DNA of 64,000 bases from Trichostrongylus colubriformis (GCA_963978905.1 OZ022258.1:39788591-39852590), one strand, 5' to 3'; shown: positions 12,013-23,358, counted from the stretch's first letter. Notes: generated from the sequence alone by a model not told the origin. Made by a program: numbers and translations.

Positions 12013-12420
12013 AAAACAACCTGTGGAGATGGGGACAGGTGTGGTATGGGTAGGGCATGGGTCAAGAAGTAAAGAGCACACATGGACCATGATGAGCTCC
12101 ACCTGCGGTGGGCGGGGCGTGCCCTCGAATGTTCCGTTTTCAAAGTGAAAATTGTTAATTGGGTGTGAATGGGCCCCAAACGTGGGGGAAAGATGGATTA
12201 AGGTCAGAGATGAGTTTGTGAGAGTCCTGAAAGAGGCGAGGGCACAATGGGCGGAGCATTCGTAGTGGTGGGCGGAGCCTGGACGCTACATGAAAACAAC
12301 CTGTGGAGATAGGAGCAAGTTTGGGATAAGGAGGGCATGGAACAAGGAGTAAAGACCACACATGGACCAAGTTAAGCTCCTCCCACGGTGGACGGGACTT
12401 GCACTGAAATGCTCTGTCTT
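12013..12420. repeat. Two dispersed direct-repeat copies (~130 bases, 280-base spacing)
   Basis: AAAACAACCTGTGGAGAT opens a similar block at about 12013 and about 12294. Both continue through GGGCATGG and CACACATGGACCA to a GC-rich GGTGG segment. The ~150 bases between the blocks are unrelated. Confidence 0.7.
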
Positions 12421-12446
12421 TAAGAAAAAGAGCAGTCGATCGACCT

Positions 12447-12487
12447 ACTGGCGCACATGGTGCTTCGCGCACAGTAGTGCGCGCCAG
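12447..12487. repeat. Short hairpin, GCGC-rich
   Basis: CTGGCGC at 12448 pairs with GCGCCAG at 12481 with imperfect internal pairing. The ends resemble those of the foldback at 54123-54348, so it may be a reduced relative. Confidence 0.45.
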
Positions 12488-12489
12488 CT

Positions 12490-13701
12490 AACTGGTAAAT
12501 CATAAAACACCATAATATTTCACTATCTACAGGGCTAATGTGATTGGTGGGCGCCAGTTACCTTCGCATCGTCGTTTCTCACCTGATACCATCCCCCAAG
12601 TTTGCACACTTGTGTGTGTCCTTTTACCTATGCTAGGCAATAATACCATCGTAACCAAAAGTGAAGTCCTTCTCCCCTTTATCCCCTTCAACAATTCCTA
12701 TACAGCCTTACAGCCCAGTTACACCCATATACACTCAGAAAACTAATTCCGTAGGAACCGAAACTGCGTTTTGAGCTGAATAAATATAGGCGGACGAGTT
12801 ACTGTAAAGATGTGCGCGCATACCCTTACGTATCATCGACGCTTCTGTTTCGGAATATAAGGGTGTGACGTGATACTTAGAGTCATGAAAGATGACTTTT
12901 GAGCCTTCTTATTTGTCACCAGAGGACGAGCAGATTACCCATGGTTGGCGACGCTTTCGTTTCCGAATATAAGTACTGAGTTTTGTTAGGTTCTTAGTTC
13001 TCTTATATTGTCAGGAAATTGGCCTTGGTGTTTTTTAGACAGTAGGCTCTTACTTTCCTTGATGAATCGCATTGGCTAGGTAAAAACCACAGAGATAAAC
13101 CTGAAGATAGAAGGGTCTTATAGAAATTCCCCTTTTTTTCGGGGAGGGGGAGGGGGCTCGCTTTGAAGATTCATCGACGTCACGCTTGACCCTGCTCGCA
13201 AGTTAGTCATACATGATATGAAAGCACTGGAGTGACAATGTGGCGACGTGATCTGCATAAACACCGACCCCATACCTCATAACATAGCATGGTTTTTACC
13301 TCCTTTTACATAGTCCTCGTGTTTGCTAGGCATGAACAAGGCCGTCTCACAATCGGTTGTCGCTGACGCTTAAAGAAAACACTAACGCAATGTGCACTTT
13401 ATCGAGGTAATTTTCTACACAATTTGCGGGCCATCACAGCTCTATTGTGGCAGGGTGCAAGTTGGTGAAACGATCGCGCAGAAACACTTGCTCTAAAAAG
13501 GAGGACATGAAAGCACCAATTGACGCAGACACGTGAAGTATGACCGCGGCCTCACAGATAACGGCAGTAAGGTGATCACGTCATGCTGGACTACAAGCCA
13601 CCGTTACGTTGACTATTGCCGCTTTTTCCAGGTAATTCTATTTAATTAAGACGATGAAAATATCTGGGGGATAATTTAATTCGACGAACAAAACTATTTC
13701 A
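12490..13701. other. Intergenic stretch
   Basis: No gene recognised. At 13537-13551 a single sequence TATGACCGCGGCC matches the terminus of the TTA/GGCC MITE family without a partner, so it is probably a relic. Confidence 0.5.
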
Positions 13702-14229
13702 TTACCCAAAACAGATGATGAGAATTACCCCCAAGAAGCACACAAAAAACAAGTACGACAATTTTTTTAACAAATAGCCAAAATGACCACGCATCAATGT
13801 GTGAGGACAACAACTTTCTTTAACAAAATCGGGTCTACTTGAAAAAAAATAATAACCGTGCAGATGCGGTCGTGCACCTGATTCGTATAATGTGGCAAGA
13901 CCGTTGTTGCAAGCGAATTTTGGTACAGCGATGCCTAGATACACCTGGTGCCGACGACAAAAAGCAGTTAAATTTATGGCACACCGGGACACCCGACATT
14001 AGATCCTGTGTGAGATCGATAAACACATTCCACATTTCTTTCACAATACACTCGATAGGGCATTCTTTTCAGGCTTTCATTTACCTGCTTATTATAAGCT
14101 TCCAGAGCAGTTAGCACGCACAGTTCTGGTAAGCACAGGAGGATATTTCTTTGTTGTGCACATTCATAAAATGAACGACAAGCCATTTCTAAATACTGAG
14201 GTTCAAGGAAGCAGCCATACATAGGTATG
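13702..14229 (-). CDS. Putative minus-strand gene fragment, unidentified
   Basis: Two exon-like segments read in phase on the minus strand. The first, 14229-14085, follows a possible acceptor and ends AAGCAG before donor GTAAAT; it encodes a Cys-rich stretch with YLEMACRSFYECAQQ and LPELCVLTALEAYNK. The second starts at 13944 after a CACCAG acceptor and encodes VYLGIAVPKFACNNG. It either ends at a possible donor (13857) or runs on to a stop at 13702. Phases agree across the proposed junction. It lies about 650 bases downstream of the EIF1AD-like stop in the same orientation. I recognise no family. The protein-like composition is the main support, and no start exon was found. Confidence 0.35.
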
Positions 14230-14872
14230 CTGCTTACAAGGAAGATGATAGTACTATATACTTTAGAAAATCGCGCGACATGAGAGAGTCGACAAGACGC
14301 AATGTTATTTACCGGAACGAATTTAGGCAAGAATACGTAGAAGTTCTAGGGAAGTTTGGTTGAATGCGCGCAAACAAAAAAACAATCAGGAAAAAGGTGC
14401 TTCAGCACTGCGGTGCGAATTGTAATAAATATAAGCTTACAAAAGATTTCAAGAGGGCAAAAACATCGACGACAGCAAACAAAGTTGAAAGCTCGCTGGG
14501 AATCGAAGCTCACGAGAAGAGCTCAAGGAGTAAAGGAAAAAGGTAGCGATGAGTTTTACACCACTGTCAACGTCACTGAGCCGGTACGTAAAACTTTATA
14601 AAAATATACTCTGACACAACAAACTCAAAGGCTAAAAAATCAACAAAATGGATTCATTCAAAAATGAGAAGGTACCCCATAACAACTAGCGGCTGAGTGT
14701 ACTGTTATTTTGAAAGGAAAAAAGCACAACTGAACGTATGAACACCGAAAAAATATATTACAAATCCATAACGGACAAGAAAAACTAAATAACATCGTTA
14801 GTGATGACTGAATGGACCATGAAGAGAAGGAAATGGGTTTAGAAAGCAGGTGAAAGCGGGACGCTTCAAATA

Positions 14873-17800
14873 TTACTGGGCTCTTCCCGAACTGCCAATG
14901 AAGCGATGGCTGAACAAATGTACAAGGAAATGAATCACATTATTAGGCTGACATACGAAGTGAAAGAGCAACAGACGAATTCCCAACGCTTATTTTCTTA
15001 CGTGTTTGTCGGTGCTTTAACACGATTTGGATTATATTGGCGCAAATTCGCATCATGCCCATCATCATCTGAGTCACCACTGGAGATATCGCCTTCTTCA
15101 CCATCATCTGATTGCTCCACACTGCTTTCATATTCATCGCTGTCACTGAAATACCGGCAATATATACGGATCTCTTATCTTATGTACCGACCCCCGTTTT
15201 GTACGACCATTTCGCCCTACATATTAGGTTGGTGAGAAAGTCCTAGGACACTGAGAACTTTTCTCTCAATTTTTAAAAATTTATTCCGACGTTATTTAAA
15301 ATCACAAAGTAATCACCTTCTGCATTGATAACACTTTGCCATTTTTTTGGCAGGTCACGAACACCTTTCCTCCAGAAGGAAGCTGGTTGTGAGCCGAAGA
15401 AGCGGGTCACCTCCGATTCAAGTGAGCTTGATCATTAAATTCTTTATCTCTGAGAATTTGTTTGAGAACCCTAAAGAGGTGATAATCGGAAAGGGCAAGG
15501 TCGGGCGAATATGGAGGGTGAGGCAGTACTTCCCATCCAAGCTCCTCCAACTTCTCCCGAGACATTCTTGCAACATGAGGGCGTGCGTTGTCATGGAGAA
15601 AGTAAACTTTGTCCCGTCCTGGCCGCTTTTGTTGCATTGCCTCGCTCATCTTCTGCAGCTGAATAGAGTAGATGCTCACGGTTACTGTGGTACCATTTTC
15701 AAGAAATCTTGGCGAAGCATTCTTTGTGAGTCCCACCAACAGCACAGCATCACCTTTTTTAATGGGTGTCTGTCTTCGATTGAGTCGGAGCCGCTTCTCC
15801 TTGGGGAAGCCATTAAACTTTAGTGTTTTGATTCGCGTAGAAGACACAGGATTCATCCCCTGTAACGACCCTTCCCAGAAAGTCCTTGATCCGGAATCGA
15901 ATGCTCAACCTCCATGACCGGTCTGAATCACTTAGCTCGTGGGGCACCCAAGTCGAAATATCCCTTCGAAAACCAAGGGCGTGTTCAGTGTTATCTACGA
16001 TCGTGTGGCTATTGATCTATAACATCGATCGGCCCACGGATCCTTTTTTCGAATTTTAACTTTTTTTTTTGAAATTGGTGTCCTGGGACTTTTCCACCAA
16101 CCTAATAAAAATTAATGAAACAGTAAGGCTGAAGTTATATCGCAGGATCGCAGAGTCGCACATTGTTATGGCACCCCCTTTTTCGTATGCTATTTTGCCG
16201 GGTTCTTTACCACTCTGGGGCTATCGGTGGTAAAAGACCAGCGTTAGGGATGGAAATAGCGTGTTCAGGTGGGAGTGCGCAAGATGGCACTTGCCATTTT
16301 GCGTTTCTGCGAAGTATAGCCTCAGCCTAACTACACAACAATCCCAGTTTTACACAATAAAAATCAAAATTCAGAACAAAAAATACCTTGGGGGTAACAT
16401 ATCGTCGTCAATCATAGCATCTTCCCCTTTTCCTCCTCGTTTAGCATCCCTTGTCATCATCCGCGCCTGGTCCTCGAAACGAGTAGGCCACCTAAAAAAG
16501 AGTAGATCGAGTCATTCTGTTCAAAAAAAAACAGATGAAGAACTTGAAAAACTGAGAAAGTAAGCCCAATCTGCAGGGGTGAGGAATCACCTATTACTCG
16601 AATGTTTTCAGTCACTTCATCAAAAACAAGGAACTATGGGATGGCGAGCATCCATGTATGATATACAAACTAAAACGACCGTCAGATACAAATGTTGGCA
16701 GCATTTGAGAAATGCTAATTCATTACCATATTATAAGATCCAAAGAGCTCTAGAGTACTATGCTGACTGAAAAAAGCCCAGTTACTGCGAACAAGGCTAT
16801 TCTGCGACTGAAAAAGAAATCCGTGTAGAAATCCTAAGCGAGACAGGCAGGTTGGCAAAATACTTTTAATCCCCTTGAAAATTCAAAAAATCTTGTTAGT
16901 GAGTTCAGTGGTACAATAGAATCAGCGTGTCGTCTCCGTGATTGATGCTCCTCCGATACCGCGTTCAGGGGAAATACAACTGTACCGCAAATATGGAAGC
17001 AACGAAGAAGTGAACACCCACTTGTTCATGGATCTAATATACAGAACGTTCTCTTCATCAAGCACGTGCTCAATTTCCGCTTTCACCTGAACAGCACTAA
17101 TTAACTATGGAATTAGCACGAAGGAGCATGAAGATTCCTAGGCTCACCTTGTCACCTTCTTCAATAGGTCGTAGAACAACAAACTGCCCCCTTCGAATCC
17201 ATATAGCTTTTCTAAATTTAGATGGCATGCTTGCAACGTACGTCTCACCATTTTCATCTTCAACCTGTCAACACGAAATTAAAATGGAGCGGTAACAGTA
17301 TTTAGGCCCTATTCAAAGAGCAAACGCATTTGGTTTAAAGGTCCAGTACTCACTAGTTGTGGAGGAATCAAACCACACTGCCTCTTATTGATGCACCAGT
17401 TTTGTTGATTCATTGGTGCACCAATTTGAATGATATTCCAAAATGGGGTGCTCTTCAATCGCACACATCAGTTCAGCCTTCATGAATGTGAAGCATGCTC
17501 AACATAGTGAGAAAAAACGCCCGAAGTACATGAGGGAGATTATCAACATCTTCCAAAGGGTAAAATACATTCCGGAGTTGAATTCACGGATAACAAATCT
17601 GCTTAGTCATCCACGAGGTAACCCTATAACACTCAGGTTTAGGCCGCCGTCAGGCTTCACGACTTCGCGATTTTGCGGCGTCGCATTACGCACGCCATAC
17701 TTAAAGAACGACAGCGGCCTTATGAGGGTCCGTAGATTTAATGTCCAACGCTGAACGCGGGAAAGGGGCAACAAAGAGCCTCCTGAACACTTATACTGTA

Positions 17801-18154
17801 GTAATCAGAGTCATCTCCCTATGTTATCTTTAGCCTGAAAAGCCATCAGTAAAATGACGACAACCGAGCCTTGAATCCCACATGATTAAGACTCGATTGT
17901 GTTAAGCGGTTACGTTAGCAAAAGCAGATTCCGTCAACGGGGGCACTATGAAATTCAACTGCGACGAAATCCTCTCTAAATGCAGTAGTTCATGTCCAGG
18001 AGGAGAGATTCAGGGGCTGCCGGAGAGGTAACGACACGAAAAACTGGAAACAAAATGAAAATAAGCGATTTACCTCATGCAAGTTGTTGCCTCTGGTGTT
18101 CCTCACTTGTGCAATTATATCCCCTTCCACAGGCGTGTAATATTCAGATTCAAC
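14873..18154 (-). CDS. EIF1AD: eIF1A-domain protein, EIF1AD-like (six exons, first exon unresolved)
   Basis: Exons on the minus strand: 18154-18074, 17264-17148, 17086-17022, 16491-16387, 15145-15002, 14909-14873 (stop TAA). All junctions use GT/AG, and every phase agrees, giving 182 codons after the missing first exon. The OB-fold core reads ARNTRGNNLHEV-like (QVRNTRGNNLHEV), then SMPSKFRKAIWIRRG, then PIEEGDKVKAEI and NKWP. These match the conserved blocks of EIF1AD/eIF1A-like proteins, which are RNA-binding and predicted nuclear. The 15145-15002 exon is strongly acidic (runs of S, D, E) and ends in LRQYNPNR, as in the acidic EIF1AD tail. The family N-terminal Met/Lys-Arg segment should be coded by a short exon upstream of 18154 that I could not place. 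Intron 17265-18073 holds a MITE, and the intron between the fourth and fifth listed exons holds a mariner. The terminal 12-codon exon is the least certain. Confidence 0.88.
15224..16105 (-). mobile_element. mariner element, internally deleted, in an intron of the EIF1AD-like gene
   Basis: Flanked by TA at both ends. The 882-base element has termini TTAGGTTGGTGAGAAAGTCC and the inverted form. On the minus strand it carries the C-terminal half of a mariner transposase (about 15856-15407), including HDNARPHVARMS and HPPYSPDLALSDYHLF. The upstream GDES motif (first catalytic Asp) is present but in another reading frame. The N-terminal DNA-binding region is missing; intact mariners are about 1.3 kb. 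It is non-functional. Confidence 0.93.
17642..17719. mobile_element. 78-base MITE of the TTA/GGCC family, in an EIF1AD-like intron
   Basis: Starts GGCCGCCGTCAGGC and ends GACAGCGGCC, with TTA outside both ends (17639-17641 and 17720-17722). The interior contains CGACTTCGCGATTTTGCG, echoing the minisatellite of the large foldback at 2590. Confidence 0.75.
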
Positions 18155-18605
18155 CTGCAAAACAGATTTTGTCTTTGGCAGGATCGTGGAATTTGCGGAA
18201 TCGTGGAATCTGTAGAAAGGAGTAAGATATGTATCGACTGGGAGACATGGGGAATCGTGGAAATGCAGAATCGTGCAATTCGCGAACTTGTGGAAGATGC
18301 GCTTGATCGGTGTTGCACTAAGCCACATTTCCAAACGATAAGCTCAATATTCTTCAAGTTGTTCCTATTCTCATTGGGATAGCATCTAATGTTCTCTCGC
18401 TTACATATTTTTGAAGTGCAACATTAAGTTCTAAAAGTAAGTAGGTAGGGCTAGATAGAAGGAACACGACTCGTAGACTTCGTAAAAGACTAGGTACCTA
18501 ACGGTGCGTCAAAATGTACAGGGTTGCCAAGAAAGACGGAGGCCTCTCTGAAGCGCACATTTTCACAGTGGTAAGTCGTATAGTTAATACTTATGTATAA
18601 CATAA

Positions 18606-18987
18606 GGCTGCGTTCATACCAAATCGAATGAGAGTTCTGGCGCATCGGCGCATCGGCGATTTGGGGTTTTGGCGTGCCACGTGATTCTAGCAACCGCGAT
18701 CGTTGAACGCGCGCGTGCTAAAATGCTGTTAATTTCTTTCTGTCCTCTTCCCATTACTTAATTTTCCATATCTTATCGAAAATCGATATCTGTTATGGCA
18801 AATACCCAAAATCGTCGATGCGCCAATACTCTCATTTTTCAATCAAATACGTATATTGTCCTCCACACGAATGCGCCAATTCTCTCAAATCGCGGATGCG
18901 CAAATGCGCTCATTTTCTCGATCGATTCGTATATTCACTTTACGCCGATGCACCAAAACTCTCATTCAATTTGGTATGAACGCAGCC
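18606..18987. mobile_element. 382-base MITE of the TTA/TAA-GGC family
   Basis: Starts GGCTGCGTTCATACCAAAT and ends with the exact inverse, with TAA outside both ends (18603-18605, 18988-18990). Subterminal GCGCATCGGCG / CGCCGATGC motifs are repeated, and ACTCTCATT recurs at inner positions. No coding capacity. Confidence 0.88.
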
Positions 18988-19009
18988 TAAGCAAGTGATT
19001 CTTCACTTA

Positions 19010-19353
19010 ATGATCAAATCCAAAAACGACGACGATTCAGAAAGTAAGTTCGACCGTTCGCGAATGATGAGCTACGCGGATCACAAGCGCCGTACACATG
19101 GATTCCGCACTACAAGCGAATTACTAACTGCCTAAAGGCACTTAGTAATTCGGTTGTATCTTTCATTACAACTCCTGATACTAATCGGTGGACGATTTCA
19201 GCAGGGAGCCAAAACGACAAATATCACGTAACTCCCATCTACACTGCAGGAAAGATACGACATGCCTCGCTTCAAATGATTCCCATTTCTTCATTCGTCA
19301 CTCATTGTTCGCCTGTGTCGACCCTAAGGGGCGGAAAACGTCAGTGGAAGTGA
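19010..19353 (+). CDS. Possible two-exon gene start, unidentified
   Basis: ATG at 19010 opens a 34-base exon (MIKSKNDDDSE) ending before GTAAGT. The next exon follows GATTTCAG at 19202 in matching phase and stays open to a stop at 19351, or to a possible donor GTCAGT at about 19340. A second frame of the same exon is open to 19451 and also looks protein-like (e.g. KTSVEVKPVKDNAIPAQK), so the frame is not settled. It would be head-to-head with the EIF1AD-like gene. No family recognised. Confidence 0.3.
19117..19152. repeat. 36-base hairpin
   Basis: CGAATTACTAA and TTAGTAATTCG pair, continued by TGCC/GGCA, around a four-base loop. It lies in the possible intron 19044-19201. It is too short to call an RNA gene. 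Confidence 0.6.
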
Positions 19354-19453
19354 AGCCCGTCAAGGACAATGCTATTCCTGCTCAAAAGGCGCCACAGCTT
19401 CATAGTCCCCTGTTTCCACTTGAATATCTCTGCAGAACCCACACACTCTAGCT

Positions 19454-20340
19454 CTGTTCGGACTCTTTTTGGATAGCTTAATTTAATAACTATTCAAAAT
19501 CTAGTGAGTCATCTAGTTCCGCATCATCCACATTACCCCTATCGCTGTCCTTAGTGTGTCAAACTGCTCTTCAGGCAAGTTCCCAACCGAATGAAATTTT
19601 GGTCTAATTTCGACACAGAATTGCAGTGAGCCAACACTAGTGGCATATCTAGTCCATGTCTCTCAGTAGTAGCCCGACATACAAACCATATCAATGCCCG
19701 CCCAAACCAACAGAGGTGGGAGAAAGGTGGTACAACTGGCCTAAAAGATGGAAATAGTGGGCACATTGGCTAGCCCTGCAAGCGCATGCATTCTCAACAA
19801 AACTAGAGCGCATGGGTATCCCAAAAAAGAGATCGGTAATGTTGGAAGTTTTATCTTTTTGTGAAATCCCTAATCCAACAACAATATCTGCTCTCGGGCT
19901 GTTTGCTGCTCATTTGGCTCAACGAATGAAATGCCCACTATTCTATTTCAGCAAAATTGAATGTAATACTTCTCCGCTGAAAGTGTAAACGCATTCAAGG
20001 AAACCATGATCGAGCAGCATGATACAAGATAGTCGCCATGCAAGTGAAAGCGAAGAATCCGATTATGCTGTGCTTCTAACCCTTACTCACATTGCCGCAT
20101 TCATCGGGCTCATGACTTTCATACGAACATGTGCTAGCATTACAAAGCAAAGCCAGACTTCTCTGTTCTTACCTTGTTTGTAATATATCGCCGTTTCGTC
20201 GAAACAGACATGGTAGACCCCTGATCGACTTCCTCAATGACACGTAAACTGCGTCGTGAGAACTGAAGCGAAATAGTCTGAATGTATTTAGCGCGGCACA
20301 AGTAACACGAAGGGTAACGAGACTTTTCCAAGTAACAGGA
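19454..20340. other. Intergenic stretch, nothing recognised
   Basis: No motif-bearing open frame and no foldback identified between the possible gene at 19.0-19.45 kb and the retroelement. Confidence 0.45.
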
Positions 20341-20349
20341 ATCTCAAGA

Positions 20350-22870
20350 CATTTTATTTATTTAGTGGACATGTGCAAACACATGCAACAACTCAAATAA
20401 TGAACACAACCAAACAAACCCAGAACAACATCAAACTGTGTGAATTCAAATTCCATAAAATTACATAAAATCACCAACACGTTGTTTGAAAATGGTGTAC
20501 TTCACCGGGTACACATTCTTACGTAACAATGAGTTAAAACCTGACCGTACTCTGTTTGTAAAAAACTGCGACCTGTACTTGGACTTTGCTGTATTTGTAG
20601 TAACCCTTATCGACGCTCCTCTTGCATTAGTTGGCAACACTAAGAAGAAATTACGTGAATCTATCTTTACCAGTTGTCTGAGAATTTTGAAAGCCATGAG
20701 TAGATCATACCGTTTCCTCCTCCATTCTAGTGATTTTAGACCTAACTCAACATTTCTGACCACCCTATTAGGGATATCAGAGTAATTTAGACCTGAACAC
20801 CTTAGCATTAACTTCCTCGTAAAACCATTCTGTACAGATTCCAGGGCCTGGATATCCTTTTTTGAGCAAGGGTTAAAGACCGTAGTGCCACACTCCAAAA
20901 TAGGACGCACATAAAGTTTATATGAGCGCAGCAAAATGTTAGGGTTTTTGGTACGAAGTGACTTGAATAAATTGAAAATTCTACGAGTACATTTGGCCAC
21001 TACTGTTTTGTAATGCTTAGAGAAGTTTAGCTTATAGTCGTAATGAAAGCCGAGATCTCGAACTTCTGGCACTGACCTCAGCTGGACATGACCTGCAAAA
21101 TAGACGGGTTCGTTCTCATGTGAGCCTAAGCGCATTACCTGTGTTTTATCCGAGGAAAGAACTAGACCATTGGCTTTGGACCACTCTACAACCTTGTCAA
21201 TAGCAGCCTGAAGGGCTTTGTCAGAGACAACATCTTCTACCACTTTGTACAACTTAATATCGTCAGCGTAGATATTACACTGAACACCCAGACTCTGAAG
21301 CTCGTATGGCAGATCTGCAGTAAAGATATTAAACAGTACTGGGGAGAGAACACCTCCTTGAGGTACTCCACTACAAACCATACGTATTGACGAAAAGGCA
21401 TCTCCTACCAAGACTTGGAACGTTCTATTGTCAAGAAAGTCTCTTATCCAGTTCACTACCAGAGCGTGAACTCCCAGATGTTTCAACTTACGAATTAGAA
21501 CCTCGTGGGACAACTTATCAAACGCCTTGCTGAAATCAAAATAAACCACATCCACATTCTTTTTTGAGTCCAATGCTATCGTCCAATCATTCATACAACA
21601 AAGTAGAGATGTTTCAGTGGATCTGCCAGAACAGAAACCATGGTGCGATTGAGAAATTATACCATGTTTCTCCATATGACTCAACAGATACTTTTTAATT
21701 ACTTTTTCGAACACTCTGGCAAAAATGGAAGTCAGACTCACGGGTCTGTAATTATTGGGATCAGACAGTGGTTCCTTTTTAGGAAGCGCTAAGATTATTG
21801 AATGTTTCCACTTACACGGAACCTCACCGCGCATTAGACTGAGATTAAACAAGAACTCAAGGGGACCACTGATTTCATGAATGCAGTGCTTCACAAACTT
21901 GAACGGTATATTCTCGCTGTTGGTAGAGGCCGCCGAGGACCATTTTAGCAAAATGTCGGCGATAGAGCTCTTATCGAACCATGGGGACGATTCACAGACA
22001 GGCTTACCGGGGATAGCCAATTGCGTCAAAGGAACCGTTGTCACCACAAAGGCATTTTCAAAAGTGTCTGCTAATACCTCTGCCTTAGCTTCATCAGTGA
22101 TAGCCCTTTCTGAGTTAACAGTCACCAGCGTACCTATTCTATGTTTGTCGGAAAGGCTCGTTCTGAGAATAGCATATAATGCTTTTAGTCCACCTTTAGA
22201 TAGTTTTTTACCCTCTACATATGCATAATATTTATCCAGCTTCTTTAACCACTTCCTACTGAAAGATTGAAACTTATTCCAATAACACCCGTTTTGAGAA
22301 ACGACAGCCTTTCTCCATAAGTTTTCCCTTGCTAGCTCCATTGCCCGCAGGTATTTTGGCAATTGGAGTCTCCTACTTTGAACTTGGTGCTTGAGTGGTA
22401 TGAACAGTTCCACAGCATGGTGTAGTATTGCCAAGAACATTTCATACTTCCCATTCAAGCTATCAACGTTGTTAAAAGAGCCCAGCCAGTCAACGCTTCT
22501 GAGGTACGCCCTCATCTCATCAAAGTTCGCATTCTTGTAATCTCTACGCCAGACGATTGTCTCCGACAATCCACAAGAAGAAGTGAGACGAAATTTCACA
22601 GAGGAGTGGTCACTGGTGCCTAATGGTAGACCTTTCTGTACTGAGGATACAGCAGAACTATCACTACAAAAAAGCAAGTCCAAAGATGAAGCACCCCTTG
22701 TAGGAAAAGGTACGAGCTGAACAAAACCTTGGGTGCTAAACATGTGGAGGCCTGTGAAGTTATTCAAGTGAGACTGGGATGATACTGGGTCAAACAGCTG
22801 AGGGAGATTGAAGTCACCCGCAACTACGATTTTCGAAAGTTTAGATTTCAAAATTCAAAAAGGTAGTGAC
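20350..22870 (-). mobile_element. Non-LTR retrotransposon, CR1/Jockey-type, 5'-truncated
   Basis: Minus-strand element containing one long ORF and a ~110-base 3' region; TTTATTTATTTAG on the plus strand near 20353 could be its A/T-rich 3' end. It begins in mid-endonuclease at the 5' side, which is usual for target-primed integrations that stop early. No target duplication was defined. Confidence 0.8.
20461..22851 (-). CDS. Endonuclease C-terminus plus reverse transcriptase of a CR1-type retroelement
   Basis: 796 codons without interruption. The first ~100 residues hold the end of an exonuclease-endonuclease-phosphatase domain (AGDFNLPQLF near residue 12 and TSDHSSVKF near 100); the N-terminal catalytic part is missing. 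The reverse transcriptase follows, with NNYRPVSLTSIFARVFEK, the palm motif VYFDFSKAFDKLSHE, VPQGGVLSPVLFN and the catalytic YADD in CNIYADDIKLY. The last ~200 residues are the usual thumb/C-terminal region. It normally copies its own RNA at a nicked target in the nucleus. The start is whatever Met comes first in the truncated copy, so it is unlikely to be a real start. The open frame implies recent insertion. Confidence 0.93.
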   Translation of the reverse strand: MKSKLSKIVVAGDFNLPQLFDPVSSQSHLNNFTGLHMFSTQGFVQLVPFPTRGASSLDLLFCSDSSAVSSVQKGLPLGTSDHSSVKFRLTSSCGLSETIVWRRDYKNANFDEMRAYLRSVDWLGSFNNVDSLNGKYEMFLAILHHAVELFIPLKHQVQSRRLQLPKYLRAMELARENLWRKAVVSQNGCYWNKFQSFSRKWLKKLDKYYAYVEGKKLSKGGLKALYAILRTSLSDKHRIGTLVTVNSERAITDEAKAEVLADTFENAFVVTTVPLTQLAIPGKPVCESSPWFDKSSIADILLKWSSAASTNSENIPFKFVKHCIHEISGPLEFLFNLSLMRGEVPCKWKHSIILALPKKEPLSDPNNYRPVSLTSIFARVFEKVIKKYLLSHMEKHGIISQSHHGFCSGRSTETSLLCCMNDWTIALDSKKNVDVVYFDFSKAFDKLSHEVLIRKLKHLGVHALVVNWIRDFLDNRTFQVLVGDAFSSIRMVCSGVPQGGVLSPVLFNIFTADLPYELQSLGVQCNIYADDIKLYKVVEDVVSDKALQAAIDKVVEWSKANGLVLSSDKTQVMRLGSHENEPVYFAGHVQLRSVPEVRDLGFHYDYKLNFSKHYKTVVAKCTRRIFNLFKSLRTKNPNILLRSYKLYVRPILECGTTVFNPCSKKDIQALESVQNGFTRKLMLRCSGLNYSDIPNRVVRNVELGLKSLEWRRKRYDLLMAFKILRQLVKIDSRNFFLVLPTNARGASIRVTTNTAKSKYRSQFFTNRVRSGFNSLLRKNVYPVKYTIFKQRVGDFM

Positions 22871-23358
22871 ACTCCAAGCCAGCCGATTCCCGTGTAGAAA
22901 ATCAGTTCCCGAGATAATCCACACAAAGACAGCAGCGCAGAACAACGGTTCGTAAAGGGAGTGCATGATAAGAATAATAAAATGAGCTGCATCACCAACA
23001 GCAAACGCACTTTTGCGGACAGCTGCCTTTTACAGTACAGTAATCCAAACGTAGGATTAGGGGGTGAATGGGCCGCACACCTTACTTGACGGCAAACTTC
23101 GTTATGTTTTTTACTTCCTAATTGACTTTTCGTTCGTCCTCACTAATCCTAAATGAGTGGAGAAACGAAAAAATGCTAGACGAATGGCCAAGCTTTGTGC
23201 TAACATTGCCGTTTGTCTTTCCTTATTTCTCAGTTTTTCTATCCTTTTCATTTGCTTTTAAGGCGCAGGCAAAAATGGATGCTTTAGTGTGCAGCTGAAT
23301 AATTTTAGGATAGTATGAGGTGAGAGACAACTGTTTACAAGTGCTACATCCCCAACTA
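22871..23358. other. Intergenic stretch, nothing recognised
   Basis: About 490 bases between retroelement and mariner without identifiable content. Confidence 0.5.

Noticed and set aside
19117..19152. microRNA-like hairpin
   Set aside because: Only about 16 paired bases with a four-base loop, too short for a precursor; kept as a simple hairpin.
21881..22228. 115-codon plus-strand ORF inside the retroelement
   Set aside because: Shadow of the minus-strand reverse transcriptase ORF.
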